In this document: piece after piece, positions 1 to 12,198 of the stretch
How the letters are laid out: each line of letters starts with the position of its first letter
Position numbering within the stretch: the first letter of the stretch is position 1
From: Gammaproteobacteria bacterium
GTDB lineage: Bacteria; Pseudomonadota; Gammaproteobacteria; Enterobacterales; Kangiellaceae
Length of the DNA: 64,000 bases
Reading direction: 5' to 3'
Assembly (NCBI GenBank): GCA_013373375.1
Contig: JABXHY010000051.1
Location: 1-64,000 of the forward strand
Program-made: the position numbers and the translations under genes
Notes under the pieces: model-generated
Databases searched by the model: none
What the model was told of the DNA's origin: nothing
Seen by the model: only the letters and a program-made list of their open reading frames with translations

Positions 1-3
1 TGA

Positions 4-80
<77 letters not shown>

Positions 81-211
81 ATTTTCAGTGTAATCAATTA
101 ATCCTCTTATCTATACGTCTCTAATATTCTTAATTTACTTTCGAAATTATTTTTTCGTGAATGACCCAAGCACATTCTTTTAGCTATCATTAATCAACAA
201 GAGAGCAATTT

Positions 212-279
212 AAAAGTTGTGGTAAGATTAAAGTCGTGATGATATTAAAGTTTTGACGATATTAAAGTTGTGGCGATAC
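212..279. repeat. 17-bp tandem repeat, about 4 copies
   Basis: Four imperfect direct copies of a 17-bp unit of the form TAAAGTTGTGRYGATAT begin at about 212, 229, 246 and 263. The array crosses the stop codon of the phospholipase D-like gene (262-264, minus strand), so the last copy encodes the C-terminal residues of that protein and the other three are non-coding. Seen directly; function unknown. Confidence 0.75.
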
Positions 280-963
280 CGCCCAAAGCTTTTCAAATTG
301 TTTAATAAACGCACTAACAAGATGTGGCTGGGAATCAACTACGATATTTTCCTGATTTTCGTGGGATGCACTTCTCGTCCAGTTAAAACTGCCATTTATT
401 AATATCAATTGATCAACAACTGCGAATTTATGGTGCATATGACTCGCTCGTGAATCGGTCCGCACTTCAATTCCTGAGTTTGCAAGTTCTTGTACATCGC
501 TCCCTAAATCATGAACTTTTAAATTGTCGGTCAACACCCTAACCAAAACCCCTTTGTTATGAGCTTTAATTAAATCGCTTTTTAAATTATCGTCAGATAT
601 TGTAAAAACACAGACATCAATCGAATGCTCGGCATTAGATATCAATTGCTTTAATCGATTAATAATCTGTTTACCAGGACTGAAAAAAACTTCTGGTTGT
701 GACAATTCATTATCGCCTTGTCGTAGCCCATCAATTGTCTTAATAACTTGTTCGAGCCATTTTAAAACTCGAAAATAGGTCGAGCGATTCATTCCATCAA
801 CATTTCGAGCGACTTTGAAAGCTGCGTTGCGAGCAAAATTTAATTGTTCAACTTTATTAAAGTTAGCTAGAGACTCTCGAATAGTAGACTTTTCTTCACT
901 CGATAAAAGATAATCTTCAAATGACAGTTTTAGAACTCGCTCAACTTCAGAAAAATCAACCAT
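262..963 (-). CDS. Phospholipase D-like protein, single HKD motif
   Basis: 233 aa. Residues about 90-230 form one PLD-type catalytic domain with an intact HxKxxxxD motif (H177, K179, D184) followed by the usual GSFNWT segment. One-motif members such as the nuclease Nuc act as homodimers, as nucleases or phosphodiesterases. The first 85 residues are helical and charged and resemble nothing I recognise. No signal peptide is evident, so a cytoplasmic nuclease role is more likely than a secreted lipase. It stands alone, 21 bp downstream of pyrD on the same strand, so it could be read through from pyrD. Substrate unknown. Confidence 0.8.
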   Translation of the reverse strand: MVDFSEVERVLKLSFEDYLLSSEEKSTIRESLANFNKVEQLNFARNAAFKVARNVDGMNRSTYFRVLKWLEQVIKTIDGLRQGDNELSQPEVFFSPGKQIINRLKQLISNAEHSIDVCVFTISDDNLKSDLIKAHNKGVLVRVLTDNLKVHDLGSDVQELANSGIEVRTDSRASHMHHKFAVVDQLILINGSFNWTRSASHENQENIVVDSQPHLVSAFIKQFEKLWAVSPQL

Positions 964-984
964 ACGAAATTGACTACTAATTAG

Positions 985-2019
985 TTATTGTTGCCGCAAT
1001 TGTTTTAAGGCTTGCGCAGCTTTATAGATAAGAGCCGGCCCTTGGTAAATAAAGCAACTGTAAATTTGAATGAGACTTGCTCCCGCTTTAATTTTTTCGA
1101 TCGCAGATAACTCATCGTGAACGCCCCCAACGCCAATCGTTGGAATTTGTCCTTTCAAAGCTTGATTAAGTTTTGCCAGAACTTCTGTACTTTGCGCAGC
1201 TAACACTTTACCACTCAAACCACCCTGCTCTGTTGCAAACTCCTGACCAGACACCTGCTCACGAGAAAGCGTTGTGTTAGTTGCAATCACGCCATCAATT
1301 TTAAACTTTAGAAAACTATCAGCGACTTGCTCTATTTCTTCATCAGTCAAATCTGGTGCTATCTTAACTAATACTGGAACATGCTGATTATGAATACTGG
1401 TTAGCGACGCTTGTTTTTCTTTTATCGACTTAAGCAGTTCGTCGAGCACCTCTCCAAACTGTAAATTCCTCAAACCAGGTGTGTTGGGAGAAGATATATT
1501 AACGGTAATATAATCTGCATGTTCATAGACCTTCTCCATCCCAATTAGATAATCATCTACGGCTTTTTCTTCAGGAGTGGATTTATTTTTACCTATATTA
1601 ATTCCTAAGACGCCTTGGTATTCCGACTGCTTAATGTTTTCAACCAGTTGATCGACGCCATCATTATTAAAACCCATTCGGTTTATTATGGCTGCAGACT
1701 CCGGTAAGCGAAACATTCTAGGTTTATCATTACCTGGTTGTGGCTTTGGAGTAACAGTGCCCACTTCAACAAAACCAAATCCCATTGCGCCAAGTGCATC
1801 TAAGTAGCGACCGTTTTTATCTAAGCCTGCAGCAAGCCCTACTCGATTCGGAAATTTTAGTCCCCAAAGTTCAAATGGATCATCAACCTTTGACTGGTTT
1901 AGCAGAAATCTAAGTGGCGAATCATGCAAATTACGCAGAGCCGCAAGTGAAAAGTCATGAGCTTTTTCAGCATCCATTAAAAAAAGAAGTTGTCGGAGTA
2001 ATGGATAAATTGCGCGCAT
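985..2019 (-). CDS. pyrD: Dihydroorotate dehydrogenase (quinone), class 2
   Basis: 344 aa, close to the 336 aa of E. coli PyrD. It oxidises dihydroorotate to orotate in pyrimidine synthesis, passing electrons through FMN to membrane quinone. The N-terminal helical extension (residues 1-45, two amphipathic helices) is the membrane/quinone-binding feature of class 2 enzymes. NISSPNTPGL at about 174-183 carries the catalytic serine of this class (class 1 enzymes use cysteine). The phosphate/FMN loops NTTLSRE and GVGGV are present. The ATG at 2019 has a GGAG ribosome site just upstream. Confidence 0.97.
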   Translation of the reverse strand: MRAIYPLLRQLLFLMDAEKAHDFSLAALRNLHDSPLRFLLNQSKVDDPFELWGLKFPNRVGLAAGLDKNGRYLDALGAMGFGFVEVGTVTPKPQPGNDKPRMFRLPESAAIINRMGFNNDGVDQLVENIKQSEYQGVLGINIGKNKSTPEEKAVDDYLIGMEKVYEHADYITVNISSPNTPGLRNLQFGEVLDELLKSIKEKQASLTSIHNQHVPVLVKIAPDLTDEEIEQVADSFLKFKIDGVIATNTTLSREQVSGQEFATEQGGLSGKVLAAQSTEVLAKLNQALKGQIPTIGVGGVHDELSAIEKIKAGASLIQIYSCFIYQGPALIYKAAQALKQLRQQ

Positions 2020-2179
2020 GAAAGCTCCAGTCGAATATCAGATTATCAATGAATAGGTAACTGAACCGCTACTTTTTCGATGGCGCCGATTAAAGCACTT
2101 TTTTATACAGGTATCAACTTCGGACAATTTATATCTATTTGTGATGTTCGGAATCAATAATATTAATGTTGAAGATGTG

Positions 2180-2207
2180 AAGGCGAACAAGAAGCCTTGC
2201 TCGCCTT
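2180..2207 (-). terminator. Hairpin between topA and pyrD
   Basis: 12-bp stem with one mismatch and a 4-nt loop (arms 2180-2191 and 2196-2207), lying 15 bp after the topA stop codon. There is no clear U-tract on the minus strand, so it may stabilise the 3' end or act as a weak terminator. Confidence 0.4.
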
Positions 2208-2221
2208 GATTAACAGATTGT

Positions 2222-4870
2222 CTATTTCTTTTTTGATTTCTTTTCAGTCACTTGCCAGCGACCATTATTGTAATGAGCCGTCCAGCCAGTCGACTTCCCG
2301 TCTTTTTCACTCATTACATATTGCTCTTTGTTCTTCCTACTGTAGCGAACAACAGTTTTGTTTCCTTCACTGTCTTCCGTCGGAGCCTTAGTTAAGTATT
2401 CAAACTTCGGATCTAGCTTATCTTTAACGCTCAGTAACTCTTCGACTAATGGGGCACGAGTCTCGCGGTTTTTCGGAAATTGGCTCGCCGCAAGAAAAAT
2501 TCCAGATGCACCATCTCTAAGTACATAGGTATCTTCGACTTTTTGGCATTGTAAGTGCGGCATTGGAATTGGATCAGCTTTTGGTGGAGCAGGCTCACCG
2601 TTTCGCAGTAACTTACGAGTATTTTTGCAAGACTCACTGGTGCAACCAAAGTATTTACCAAACCGACCAGTTTTAAGCTCCATGTCGGCGCCACATTTAT
2701 CGCACTCGATTACCGGTCCATCGTAGCCTTTGATTTTAAATGAACCTTCTTCGATTTCATAACCATCACAGTTCGGTGAATTGCCACATACATGCAACCG
2801 TCTGTTTTCATCGATTAAAAAAGAGTCCATTGCAGTTTTACATTTTGGGCAACGTCTTTTCAATCGAAGGTTTCGAGACTCAGCTTCTTCATCTTTGTCC
2901 ACGGCTTCAATTTCATCGCCTGGAATTAAGTTAACCGTATTTTTGCATTGCTCATCTTTAGGCAAACTAAAGCCGGTACATCCCAAGAAGACTCCCGTTG
3001 TTGCCATTCGAATCGCTAAATGGTTCTTTTCGCATTTTGGGCAGGTTAGATCCGTTTCGACGGCCTGATTATTTTTCATTCCGCCATCTTCAACCGGCTT
3101 TTCCGCGTTTTCGAGTCGGCTTTCAAAGTCTTTATAAAACTCGTTAAGCAACTGCTTCCAATCTTTATGGCCGCTGGCGATCTCATCGAGATCGTCTTCC
3201 ATGTGTGCCGTGAAAGAGTAATCTAACAAATTATCAAAGTTGTCGGTCAATCGATCCGTAACGATTTCACCCATTTTCTCGGCGTAAAAGCGACGGTTTT
3301 TCATGCTGACATATCCACGATCTTGAATGGTGGATATGATTGAGGCATAAGTTGATGGACGACCGATGCCTCGTTTCTCAAGTTCTTTAACCAGAGCCGC
3401 TTCACTGTAACGCGGAGACGGTTTGGTAAAATGCTGTTTTGGATCCAGCTTTTTAAGATCGAGCACTTGTCCCTTCTTAAGATCCGGAAGCGTAATGTCA
3501 TCGTCATTTTTCTTTACTGGTGGTTGCACTTTCGTCCAACCATCGAAACGCATAACACGGCCTTTAGCTTTTAACTCATAATCGTCTACTTTGGCGGTTA
3601 GAGTGGTGACATCGTAGCGCGCGTGCGTCATTTGACAGGCAACAAATTGTCGCCAAATCATATCGTAAAGTTTTACTGCATCCGGTTCCATTCCCTGAAG
3701 ATCTTTTGCTTCGGTTTCAACATTCGAAGGACGAATCGCCTCATGGGCCTCTTGCGCACCGTCTTTGTTAGCATACTTAACAACTTCGGGCATTAAATAA
3801 TCGTTACCGTAAGTGCTTTCTATATGCGAACGGCAGCTATCCAAAGCATCGTTACTTAAAAATGTCGAGTCGGTTCTCATGTAAGTGATGTAACCGGCCT
3901 CATATAATCGTTGTGCAAGCATCATGGTTTTCTTTACCGAATACTTTAACCGAGTGCTCGATGCTTGCTGCAGCGTCGACGTAATGTAAGGTGCAGAAGG
4001 TTTACTTTTCGAAGGCTTATCTTCTCGTGACACAATTTCAATGTCACCGGCCTGAATAACTTTAATGTCTTCGTTGACGACTTCTTCTGATGTTGGACGA
4101 TATTTGTTTCCGGCTTTCGACGTCACTTGCATACGAAGTGCATCTTTTTTTGCGGCTACATCGGCAAAAAGTTCCCAATACTCTTCCGGAATAAACGCTC
4201 TGATTTCTCTTTCACGCTCAACGATCAATTTAACAGCGACCGACTGCACTCGTCCTGCTGATAAACCTCGAGATACTTTTTTCCAAAGTAATGGCGATAC
4301 CATAAAGCCCACAACACGATCCAAAAACCTACGTGCTTGTTGCGCATTAACGTAATTCATGTCCAGGTGAGAAGGTTTCGAAAATGCCGCCTGAATAGCT
4401 TTCTTGGTGATTTCGTTAAACACTACTCGTTGAAATTTATCGTCTTCTCCACCAATTATTTCTCTAAGGTGCCAGGCAATCGCCTCCCCTTCTCTATCCA
4501 AATCCGTTGCGAGAAATATGTGATCGGCCTTTTCCGCATAACTTTTAAGCTCTTTAACTACTTTTTCTTTGCCGGGCAACGTTTCGTATTGGGCTTCCCA
4601 GTTTTTCTCTGGGTTAATCCCCATTCGCTTAAATAGTTGCTGTTTTGCTTTTTCAGCTTTATGTTTTGCTTTTTCTTCCGGAGCCATCTTACGAGTGATG
4701 GCAGCTTGACGTGCTCGTTCCTTTGCATCAACAGGGGTTTTACTTCCACCTCCTGTTGGCAAGTCTCGAATGTGACCGACACTCGATTTTACTATGAAGT
4801 CTTTACCCAAATATTTATTTATGGTTTTCGCTTTGGCGGGTGACTCTACTATTACCAGTGATTTTCCCAT
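2222..4870 (-). CDS. topA: DNA topoisomerase I
   Basis: 882 aa (E. coli 865). Type IA topoisomerase that relaxes negative supercoils. The TOPRIM domain covers residues 1-150 with E9 and the acidic DxDxE set (D123, D125, E127). The catalytic tyrosine is Y330 in YITYMRTDS. Three C-terminal zinc-ribbon modules follow, with CxxC...C patterns at roughly 600-640, 655-700 and 710-740. After them comes a lysine-rich C-terminal domain ending KKSKKK. The TOPRIM insertion around residues 60-85 is lysine-rich, as in related marine genera. Its nearest AGGAG is 14 nt from the ATG, rather far. Confidence 0.98.
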   Translation of the reverse strand: MGKSLVIVESPAKAKTINKYLGKDFIVKSSVGHIRDLPTGGGSKTPVDAKERARQAAITRKMAPEEKAKHKAEKAKQQLFKRMGINPEKNWEAQYETLPGKEKVVKELKSYAEKADHIFLATDLDREGEAIAWHLREIIGGEDDKFQRVVFNEITKKAIQAAFSKPSHLDMNYVNAQQARRFLDRVVGFMVSPLLWKKVSRGLSAGRVQSVAVKLIVEREREIRAFIPEEYWELFADVAAKKDALRMQVTSKAGNKYRPTSEEVVNEDIKVIQAGDIEIVSREDKPSKSKPSAPYITSTLQQASSTRLKYSVKKTMMLAQRLYEAGYITYMRTDSTFLSNDALDSCRSHIESTYGNDYLMPEVVKYANKDGAQEAHEAIRPSNVETEAKDLQGMEPDAVKLYDMIWRQFVACQMTHARYDVTTLTAKVDDYELKAKGRVMRFDGWTKVQPPVKKNDDDITLPDLKKGQVLDLKKLDPKQHFTKPSPRYSEAALVKELEKRGIGRPSTYASIISTIQDRGYVSMKNRRFYAEKMGEIVTDRLTDNFDNLLDYSFTAHMEDDLDEIASGHKDWKQLLNEFYKDFESRLENAEKPVEDGGMKNNQAVETDLTCPKCEKNHLAIRMATTGVFLGCTGFSLPKDEQCKNTVNLIPGDEIEAVDKDEEAESRNLRLKRRCPKCKTAMDSFLIDENRRLHVCGNSPNCDGYEIEEGSFKIKGYDGPVIECDKCGADMELKTGRFGKYFGCTSESCKNTRKLLRNGEPAPPKADPIPMPHLQCQKVEDTYVLRDGASGIFLAASQFPKNRETRAPLVEELLSVKDKLDPKFEYLTKAPTEDSEGNKTVVRYSRKNKEQYVMSEKDGKSTGWTAHYNNGRWQVTEKKSKKK

Positions 4871-5120
4871 AAGAAATCAGCTTGCTCCTAACATGTGATG
4901 GTTACTTCTGTACCCACTCTTTATTTTATTGGCTGAATAATATGTATGAAATTTAACCTAAAAAGGTTTTCATAAGTTTTTGCGATGCTCATTTTAAGCC
5001 GCAGTGTAATTTGTTTTTCAACAGGATCAAGTTAATCTGCCCTTTTATTTTTGGTACAAACGAATCACGAAATCAAATGATTTTTTTCCTTGAGTAAAAA
5101 TTTAACTGTCTCAGCAATCC

Positions 5121-5146
5121 TTTATTAGTCACTTTTCACTAATAAA
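5121..5146. terminator. A/T-rich hairpin after ABC permease
   Basis: Perfect 9-bp inverted repeat TTTATTAGT/ACTAATAAA with an 8-nt loop, just downstream of the permease stop codon. It is all weak pairs apart from one and lacks a U-run, so terminator function is only possible. The rest of 4871-5155 shows nothing convincing beyond a small AACCT/AGGTT hairpin at about 4956-4969. Confidence 0.3.
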
Positions 5147-5155
5147 ATCATACAG

Positions 5156-7639
5156 TTACCCCTTATTCAAAATCGCAACTGGAGGCAACGAGAAAACTTG
5201 CCGATTGCCCAATGTTCCGGCAGGAACGATAAGCAGTAATCCAATTAACGGAGCGCCCAACCATAACCACCAATGAAATTGCGCAGACATTTTGAATACC
5301 TGTTCGTACAGAACATAGGCCAATCCTTCACTGGCAACAGCAGCTAAACCTCCAGATAACACTCCAAGTACCCAATACTCCACCAAGGTGGTTTTTCTCA
5401 CAAAAGCTTTATTGGCGCCGAGGGTTTTTAACAGAGCCGACTCATACAACTTTTCATCTAATGTGGCTCGAGTAGTTGCGAATAGTACCGCAAGTCCCGC
5501 AAGCACAACGAACACAAGTACAATTTCTACTGCCAACGAGGCCTTTTCCAAAACTTTTCGAACTTCGGTTAAAATCAAATCAAGTTCTATCACTGACACC
5601 GTCGGAAATTGCTGTACCATATTATTTAACAATGGCTTTTCTTCTGGGGATAAATAGAAGCTCGTAATATAAGTTGCAGGAAGCTGATCAAGCGAACCAC
5701 GATTAAAAATCACGTAAAAGTTAGGCTGAAATGAATCCCACTCGATTTTTCTGATGGAATTGATAGTCGCCGTTATGCGGTCACTGCCCACAGAAAATGT
5801 CATAGTGTCACCAAGTTTTAATTGCAACCTCTCCGCCATCCGATCTTCGATCGATATCACAGGTTGAGCACTGGGTTCCATTTGCCACTCGCCCTCAACT
5901 AAAGAGTTCGCTTCTGGAAACGTATCGCTCCAAGTTAAATTAAGCTCTCGACGGAGAGAGTTATGTCCTCTCGATCCTTCTCCCAAGTATTCCTTTGGAT
6001 CTTTTCCATTAAGCTCAACGACTCTTCCACGCACCATAGGGAAAACATCGGAGGCCGTCACATTTTTCTCTGCAAATAACTGAGTTAATGGCTCGACTTC
6101 TTCCGGCCGAATATTCACCATAAAATGATTAGGTGCCTTCTCTGGCAATTGCGCTTGCCAGTCTTCTATTAATTCGTTGCGCACTAAAAGAATGGTTGCA
6201 ATTAAAGTTAAAGTTAATCCAAATGCAGTGATTTGAATCAGTGATGCCGATCGGTGACGACGTAAATGCTCAACTCCAAACTTAATAGCAATTGAACTAT
6301 TTTTGGTGGCCTTATGGGCGAGCCATAAAAAACCTGCCGACAACATCAGACAAATCAAGGTAAGCAAGCCACCACCTAAAATCACTGCGAGTACCAAGGT
6401 TAAGTTTTTTGCGTACCAGTAAAGCACAACGCCTAACGTAAAAACTGCAGTACCAATAGTAAACCAACCACTTAACGACATCGGATCCAAATCTTTTCTT
6501 AAAATACGCATCGGTTGTACCGAACGAATTCGAATCAGTGCGGGGAGAGCGAAGCCCAAAAGAACAGTTAAACCAGCAACTAAATTCACTAAAAAGGTGT
6601 CAAAGTTTGGCGGCGGTACTTGCTCAGGAAGCAAGTCGGCAAGGGACATAACGAGAAGCTCATTAATAAAATAACCAGTAATCCCTCCCAATAAACTTCC
6701 ACTGAAGCCAGCCATCAACAATACCCAGCAGAAAGTGAACAATACTTGGTTTTTCTTTAACCCCATGCATCGTAATAAAGCGCTGTGATCGAAGTGCCGG
6801 TTAGCGTATCGATTGGCGGCAATGGCTATCGCTATGCCACCCAACAACAAACCAAGGACGCCCGATAAATTTAAATAATTTTTTGCGCGACCTAGGGCAG
6901 AACCCAATTGTGGTGCTCCTGAAGTTGCACCAAGTAAACGCTGAGAATTATCCAACTCTGGTTTAATGGCCTCATCAAAATCGATTAGTGCACTTTCTTC
7001 GCCTGACACTGCCAATCGGTAATTAAGCCTGCTGCCTGGCTGAACAACTTCGGTAGCAGGCACATCTTGTAAATTCATTATTATCGTAGGAGAGAAATTA
7101 AAAAAGCTCGAGCCGCCTGGCTCTTTGATAATCAAACCATTGACTTTGAACTGCTTGATACCAATTTGAATCTGTCCGCTATTTTCTATGTTTAGCAGAT
7201 TCAAAAGCCTTGGAGATACCCATACATTACCTGACTCAGGAGCACCTTGCGTTATTTTCCCTTCTGCAAACGCTTTATCTCCAATTTCGAGTTCGCCAGC
7301 GAGTGGAAAAAAGTTATCGACTGCTCTTATCGACGACAACTCGAACTCTTCTCCGGCAACCGCAACAGTGCTGAACCATAAATTATTGGAAATCGATAAA
7401 CCAAGATCAGTCGCTGTTTTCTTTATCGAGTCATTAATCGGTCTTGGACCAGAAACGATACGGTCAGCGCCTAACACTTGAGAGGCCTCTTTCGTCATTC
7501 CTCTATCGATTCGATCAACCAGTAAAGTAACTGCCGTCAAACCACCTACAGCGATCCATAAAGCAAAAATAAGGACGCGCAACTCGCCACTTTTCCAGTC
7601 GCGCCAAAATAACTTCCAGGCCAGTGAAACGCTAAGCAT
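5156..7639 (-). CDS. ABC transporter permease, FtsX family (YbbP-like)
   Basis: 827 aa from the ATG at 7639, which has AAGGAG 8 nt upstream; a further in-frame ATG at 7663 lies deeper inside the ATPase gene and lacks a comparable site. The arrangement is the long FtsX/MacB type: N-terminal TM anchor, large periplasmic domain (about 50-250), a TM cluster (about 260-465) and a second periplasmic domain (about 495-690), then three TM helices in a C-terminal FtsX core (about 700-815). It overlaps the ATPase gene by 8 bp, so the two are translationally coupled. As with E. coli YbbAP, divergently next to tesA, a role in extracting hydrophobic substrates from the inner membrane is likely but unproven. 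Confidence 0.9.
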   Translation of the reverse strand: MLSVSLAWKLFWRDWKSGELRVLIFALWIAVGGLTAVTLLVDRIDRGMTKEASQVLGADRIVSGPRPINDSIKKTATDLGLSISNNLWFSTVAVAGEEFELSSIRAVDNFFPLAGELEIGDKAFAEGKITQGAPESGNVWVSPRLLNLLNIENSGQIQIGIKQFKVNGLIIKEPGGSSFFNFSPTIIMNLQDVPATEVVQPGSRLNYRLAVSGEESALIDFDEAIKPELDNSQRLLGATSGAPQLGSALGRAKNYLNLSGVLGLLLGGIAIAIAANRYANRHFDHSALLRCMGLKKNQVLFTFCWVLLMAGFSGSLLGGITGYFINELLVMSLADLLPEQVPPPNFDTFLVNLVAGLTVLLGFALPALIRIRSVQPMRILRKDLDPMSLSGWFTIGTAVFTLGVVLYWYAKNLTLVLAVILGGGLLTLICLMLSAGFLWLAHKATKNSSIAIKFGVEHLRRHRSASLIQITAFGLTLTLIATILLVRNELIEDWQAQLPEKAPNHFMVNIRPEEVEPLTQLFAEKNVTASDVFPMVRGRVVELNGKDPKEYLGEGSRGHNSLRRELNLTWSDTFPEANSLVEGEWQMEPSAQPVISIEDRMAERLQLKLGDTMTFSVGSDRITATINSIRKIEWDSFQPNFYVIFNRGSLDQLPATYITSFYLSPEEKPLLNNMVQQFPTVSVIELDLILTEVRKVLEKASLAVEIVLVFVVLAGLAVLFATTRATLDEKLYESALLKTLGANKAFVRKTTLVEYWVLGVLSGGLAAVASEGLAYVLYEQVFKMSAQFHWWLWLGAPLIGLLLIVPAGTLGNRQVFSLPPVAILNKG

Positions 7640-8342
7640 TAACACTCTCCTTGAAGTCTTCATTCGATTCAGTTGGCTTATCGTTGTTTTTCACTTGGCC
7701 TGCTGATAATTCAATTTGGCGTTGACATCGCCCTGCCAATTTTAAATCGTGCGTTACCATTATCAAAGTTGTGCCTTGGGACTGATTTAGCTCAAATAAT
7801 AAATCCGCGATATGTTGACCCGTCTTCGTATCCAGATTTCCCGTTGGCTCATCAGCAAAGAGTATTTTCGGCTTTGCTGCAAAAGCTCTCGCTATCGCAA
7901 CACGCTGTTGTTCACCACCACTCATTTGATTTGGGTAATGAGTAAGACGATCGCCAAGCCCGACTTGTTCTAATAGTTTTTTCGCTTCATCCTGTGCACT
8001 TTTCCCTTGTTTAAGCTCGAGAGGTAAAGCGACGTTTTCAAGTGCGGTTAATGTTGTAAGGAGATGAAAGGATTGGAAAATAAAACCCACATTATTTGCA
8101 CGAAACTCAGCTCGTTGATCCTCTGCTAAATCAGTAATGCGTTGCTGTGAAATATCCACACTCCCAGAGCTAGGTAAGTCCAGTCCCGCCATTAAACTGA
8201 GCAGTGTTGACTTGCCTGAGCCAGAAGCACCGACAATCGCAACTGATTCTCCGGGCTCCACTTCAAAGTTTATATCGTTTAAGATAATGAGCTCACCGTT
8301 ATAGGTTGAGACTTTTTTGGTTAAGTGTGACACTGAAAGCAT
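7632..8342 (-). CDS. ybbA: ABC transporter ATP-binding protein (YbbA-like)
   Basis: 236 aa, LolD/MacB-type ATPase. Walker [10 protein letters not shown] at 38-46, signature SGGEQQR at about 141, Walker B ILFADEP followed by TGNLD, and the switch histidine in VTHD are all intact, so it should be an active ATPase. It is the first gene of the pair and powers the downstream permease. It diverges from tesA with only 49 bp between start codons, the same arrangement as tesA-ybbAP in E. coli. Confidence 0.94.
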   Translation of the reverse strand: MLSVSHLTKKVSTYNGELIILNDINFEVEPGESVAIVGASGSGKSTLLSLMAGLDLPSSGSVDISQQRITDLAEDQRAEFRANNVGFIFQSFHLLTTLTALENVALPLELKQGKSAQDEAKKLLEQVGLGDRLTHYPNQMSGGEQQRVAIARAFAAKPKILFADEPTGNLDTKTGQHIADLLFELNQSQGTTLIMVTHDLKLAGRCQRQIELSAGQVKNNDKPTESNEDFKESVNA

Positions 8343-8391
8343 ATTGATACGATTCTCTAGTAACTAAATTTAGATATTGGGTTAACCATAC

Positions 8392-9030
8392 ATGAAATAT
8401 AACAAGTATTTGAGCTGCATTTTGTTAACGATTATGTCGCTTTATACGTCCATTGCGTCAAGTCAGACTCTATTAATTATGGGAGATAGCCTCAGCGCCT
8501 CTTATAACATCCCTCTTGAAAGTGGCTGGGTCGAACTATTAAAACAACGCATTAAACAAAATGGATATCCAACAACTGTGGTGAATGCCAGTATTAGTGG
8601 TGAAACCACAGGTAACGCAGTGAAACGTCTTCCTGGACTTCTGGATAAACATAATCCGGATATCGTTTTAATCGAGCTCGGTGGAAACGATGGATTGCGC
8701 GGCTTTGAGCTAAAATCAATTAAACAAAACCTCAGCGAAATGATCGAAGCAGCTCAAGCGAAAGGAGCAAAGGTGATTTTGACAGGAATCCATATTCCCC
8801 CCAATTATGGTCCCGCATACACACAAATTTTTTACAATGCCTATTTAAATCTATCAAAAAAGTACGAGACCTTATTCATTCCTTTCATTTTAGAAGGAGT
8901 TGGCGACAAACCGCAACTCATGCAAGCTGATGGAGTTCATCCAACCAAAGAAGCACAACCGAAGGTTCTCGATAATATGTGGCCACAAATTAAAGCTGCA
9001 ATAGAACCGTCAAAAAATGCTCAAAACTAA
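8392..9030 (+). CDS. tesA: Periplasmic GDSL lysophospholipase/acyl-CoA thioesterase I
   Basis: 212 aa. A signal peptide spans about residues 1-24 (hydrophobic core ILLTIMSLYTSIASS). It is an SGNH hydrolase: block I GDSLS with nucleophile S33, block III GGND, and block V DGVHPT with D180 and H183. The family hydrolyses acyl-CoA, lysophospholipids and small esters in the periplasm. Its divergent pairing with the ABC exporter is conserved in enterics and suggests a shared lipid-handling role. A strong terminator follows. Confidence 0.94.
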   Translation: MKYNKYLSCILLTIMSLYTSIASSQTLLIMGDSLSASYNIPLESGWVELLKQRIKQNGYPTTVVNASISGETTGNAVKRLPGLLDKHNPDIVLIELGGNDGLRGFELKSIKQNLSEMIEAAQAKGAKVILTGIHIPPNYGPAYTQIFYNAYLNLSKKYETLFIPFILEGVGDKPQLMQADGVHPTKEAQPKVLDNMWPQIKAAIEPSKNAQN

Positions 9031-9077
9031 TGGGTTGCTTACAGTATTTGTAAGATTACTATGTAATTTCTTAATAT

Positions 9078-9105
9078 AAAAAAAGCGAGCAAAGCTCGCT
9101 TTTTT
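9078..9105. terminator. Bidirectional rho-independent terminator (tesA / argD)
   Basis: GCGAGC-AAA-GCTCGC stem (9085-9099) flanked by seven A on the left and six T on the right, lying between the convergent tesA and argD genes. It should serve both strands. Confidence 0.9.
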
Positions 9106-9147
9106 GTTCCAAACTTGATTTTTTAGATTATGTTTATGCCGACAGAA

Positions 9148-10750
<1,603 letters not shown>

Positions 10751-11764
10751 ATGCTATTATTTCGACCTGCAATTATGGACGATGTAAATCAAATTGCGGA
10801 GCTAGCAGCGCTCACTGGCACAGGTTTAACTACTCTCCCTAAAGACCATGACAAAATTGCAGAAAAAATAGAACTGTCTATTGAATCATTTGCCTCAAAT
10901 GTCGAGCAACCAGGCAATGAATATTATTTGTTTGTATTGGAAAATTTGGAGACAGGAGCCGTAATGGGCACCTCAGCTCTAGCAGCAGCAGTTGGTCTTG
11001 AACAACCTTTCTACACTTATAAAGTAGGAAAAACAGTGCACGCGAGTCCTAGGTTTGGCGTTCATAAAACTATTCCGACTTTAATTCTTGGACACGACTA
11101 CACTGGCACTACAGAAATCTGCACCTTATTTTTATCACCCGAACATCGCGGTGGTTTTGCCGGAAAACTACTCTCAAAAGGACGATTTTTATTTTTGGCA
11201 AACCATCCAAATCGCTTTGCCAAAAAAGTGATCGCGGAAATGAGAGGCTACTCCGATGAAAACGGAACCTCACCTTTCTGGGAAAGCTTAGGAAGAAAGT
11301 TTTTCGATATGGAATTCGATAAAGCAGACACGCTTAGCGGTGCAGAATCAAATGAATTTATTGCCGAGCTAATGCCCAAATATCCAATTTATGTTCCGAT
11401 GTTAAGTCAGGAAGCACAAAGCGTGATAGGTAAGGTGCATCCCGACACTGAGCCGGCATTGAAATTGTTGAAAAAGGAAGGGTTTCGATATCGCGGTTAT
11501 GTCGACATATTTGATGCTGGTCCAACGATAGAAGTTAAGCAAGATAAAATTGATACCATAAGAAAAAGCTTATCAATGGAAGTCAACGCCATTAATAATA
11601 TTCAGCAACCCGACCAATATTTGATTGCGAATGAAAAAGTTACCGACTATCGATGCGTTGTAGGACGTGTCGACACAGACCAGGGAGCAATAGAAAGCAG
11701 CGTTGCGGAACAGTTGGGAATTTCTATCGGTGACCCGATTATCGTTTCTAAATTAGAAAGCTAG
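10751..11764 (+). CDS. astA: Arginine N-succinyltransferase
   Basis: 337 aa (E. coli 344). First step of the AST pathway: arginine plus succinyl-CoA gives N2-succinylarginine. The start at 10751 is chosen because the protein then begins MLLFRPAIMDDV, aligning with the E. coli N-terminus (MMVIRPVERSDV), and has AGGAG upstream; an in-frame start at 10694 would add 19 unrelated residues. Conserved segments include TGLTTLP, LFLSPEHRGGFAGKLLSKGR and EMRGYSDENGTSPFW. It is divergent from argD. Confidence 0.96.
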   Translation: MLLFRPAIMDDVNQIAELAALTGTGLTTLPKDHDKIAEKIELSIESFASNVEQPGNEYYLFVLENLETGAVMGTSALAAAVGLEQPFYTYKVGKTVHASPRFGVHKTIPTLILGHDYTGTTEICTLFLSPEHRGGFAGKLLSKGRFLFLANHPNRFAKKVIAEMRGYSDENGTSPFWESLGRKFFDMEFDKADTLSGAESNEFIAELMPKYPIYVPMLSQEAQSVIGKVHPDTEPALKLLKKEGFRYRGYVDIFDAGPTIEVKQDKIDTIRKSLSMEVNAINNIQQPDQYLIANEKVTDYRCVVGRVDTDQGAIESSVAEQLGISIGDPIIVSKLES

Positions 11765-11811
11765 TTTAAATTGAGAGTCAAAATTAAGTTTTAAACTAAA
11801 GCTGATAATGA

Positions 11812-12084
11812 CTACAACAGCGCTTCTTTTTGTACCTTAGATAATTTTTTGATTGCAGCTTCTCGTTTGCTCGCATCACTGCGTGAGTTAAATTCCTCGG
11901 TGAAAACGACTTCAACCGGATCTCGCGCCCAAAAGAAACGCGCTCCTTTTTTTTCTTTGTGCTGTTTAAATCGGCGTTCGATATCGGTTGTTATTCCTGT
12001 ATACAAAGAATTATCTGATGCACGAATAATATAAACATACCAACAAGAAAGTGGTTTATTTAATATTGGTTTAGTGTCTGTCAC
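11812..12084 (-). CDS. GIY-YIG endonuclease-fold protein (YhbQ/UPF0213-like)
   Basis: 90 aa, GTG start with no clear ribosome site. Small stand-alone GIY-YIG domain: YVYIIRASDNSLYTGITTD, ERRFKQHK with the catalytic-type arginine, and the glutamate in KREAAIKKL. UPF0213 members are often named predicted nucleases and a role in DNA damage response has been suggested; the substrate is not known. It is convergent with astA and isolated between arginine genes, probably unrelated to them. Confidence 0.88.
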   Translation of the reverse strand: MTDTKPILNKPLSCWYVYIIRASDNSLYTGITTDIERRFKQHKEKKGARFFWARDPVEVVFTEEFNSRSDASKREAAIKKLSKVQKEALL

Positions 12085-12198
12085 GGATTTTTATAGTCTT
12101 AATATTCTTTTAAATTATAGGTTTGATTATTTGACTGAATTAATCGACATTCGACTTACACACAACTTCTGTGCTGCGAATGACGTTCGAGTAATAAA

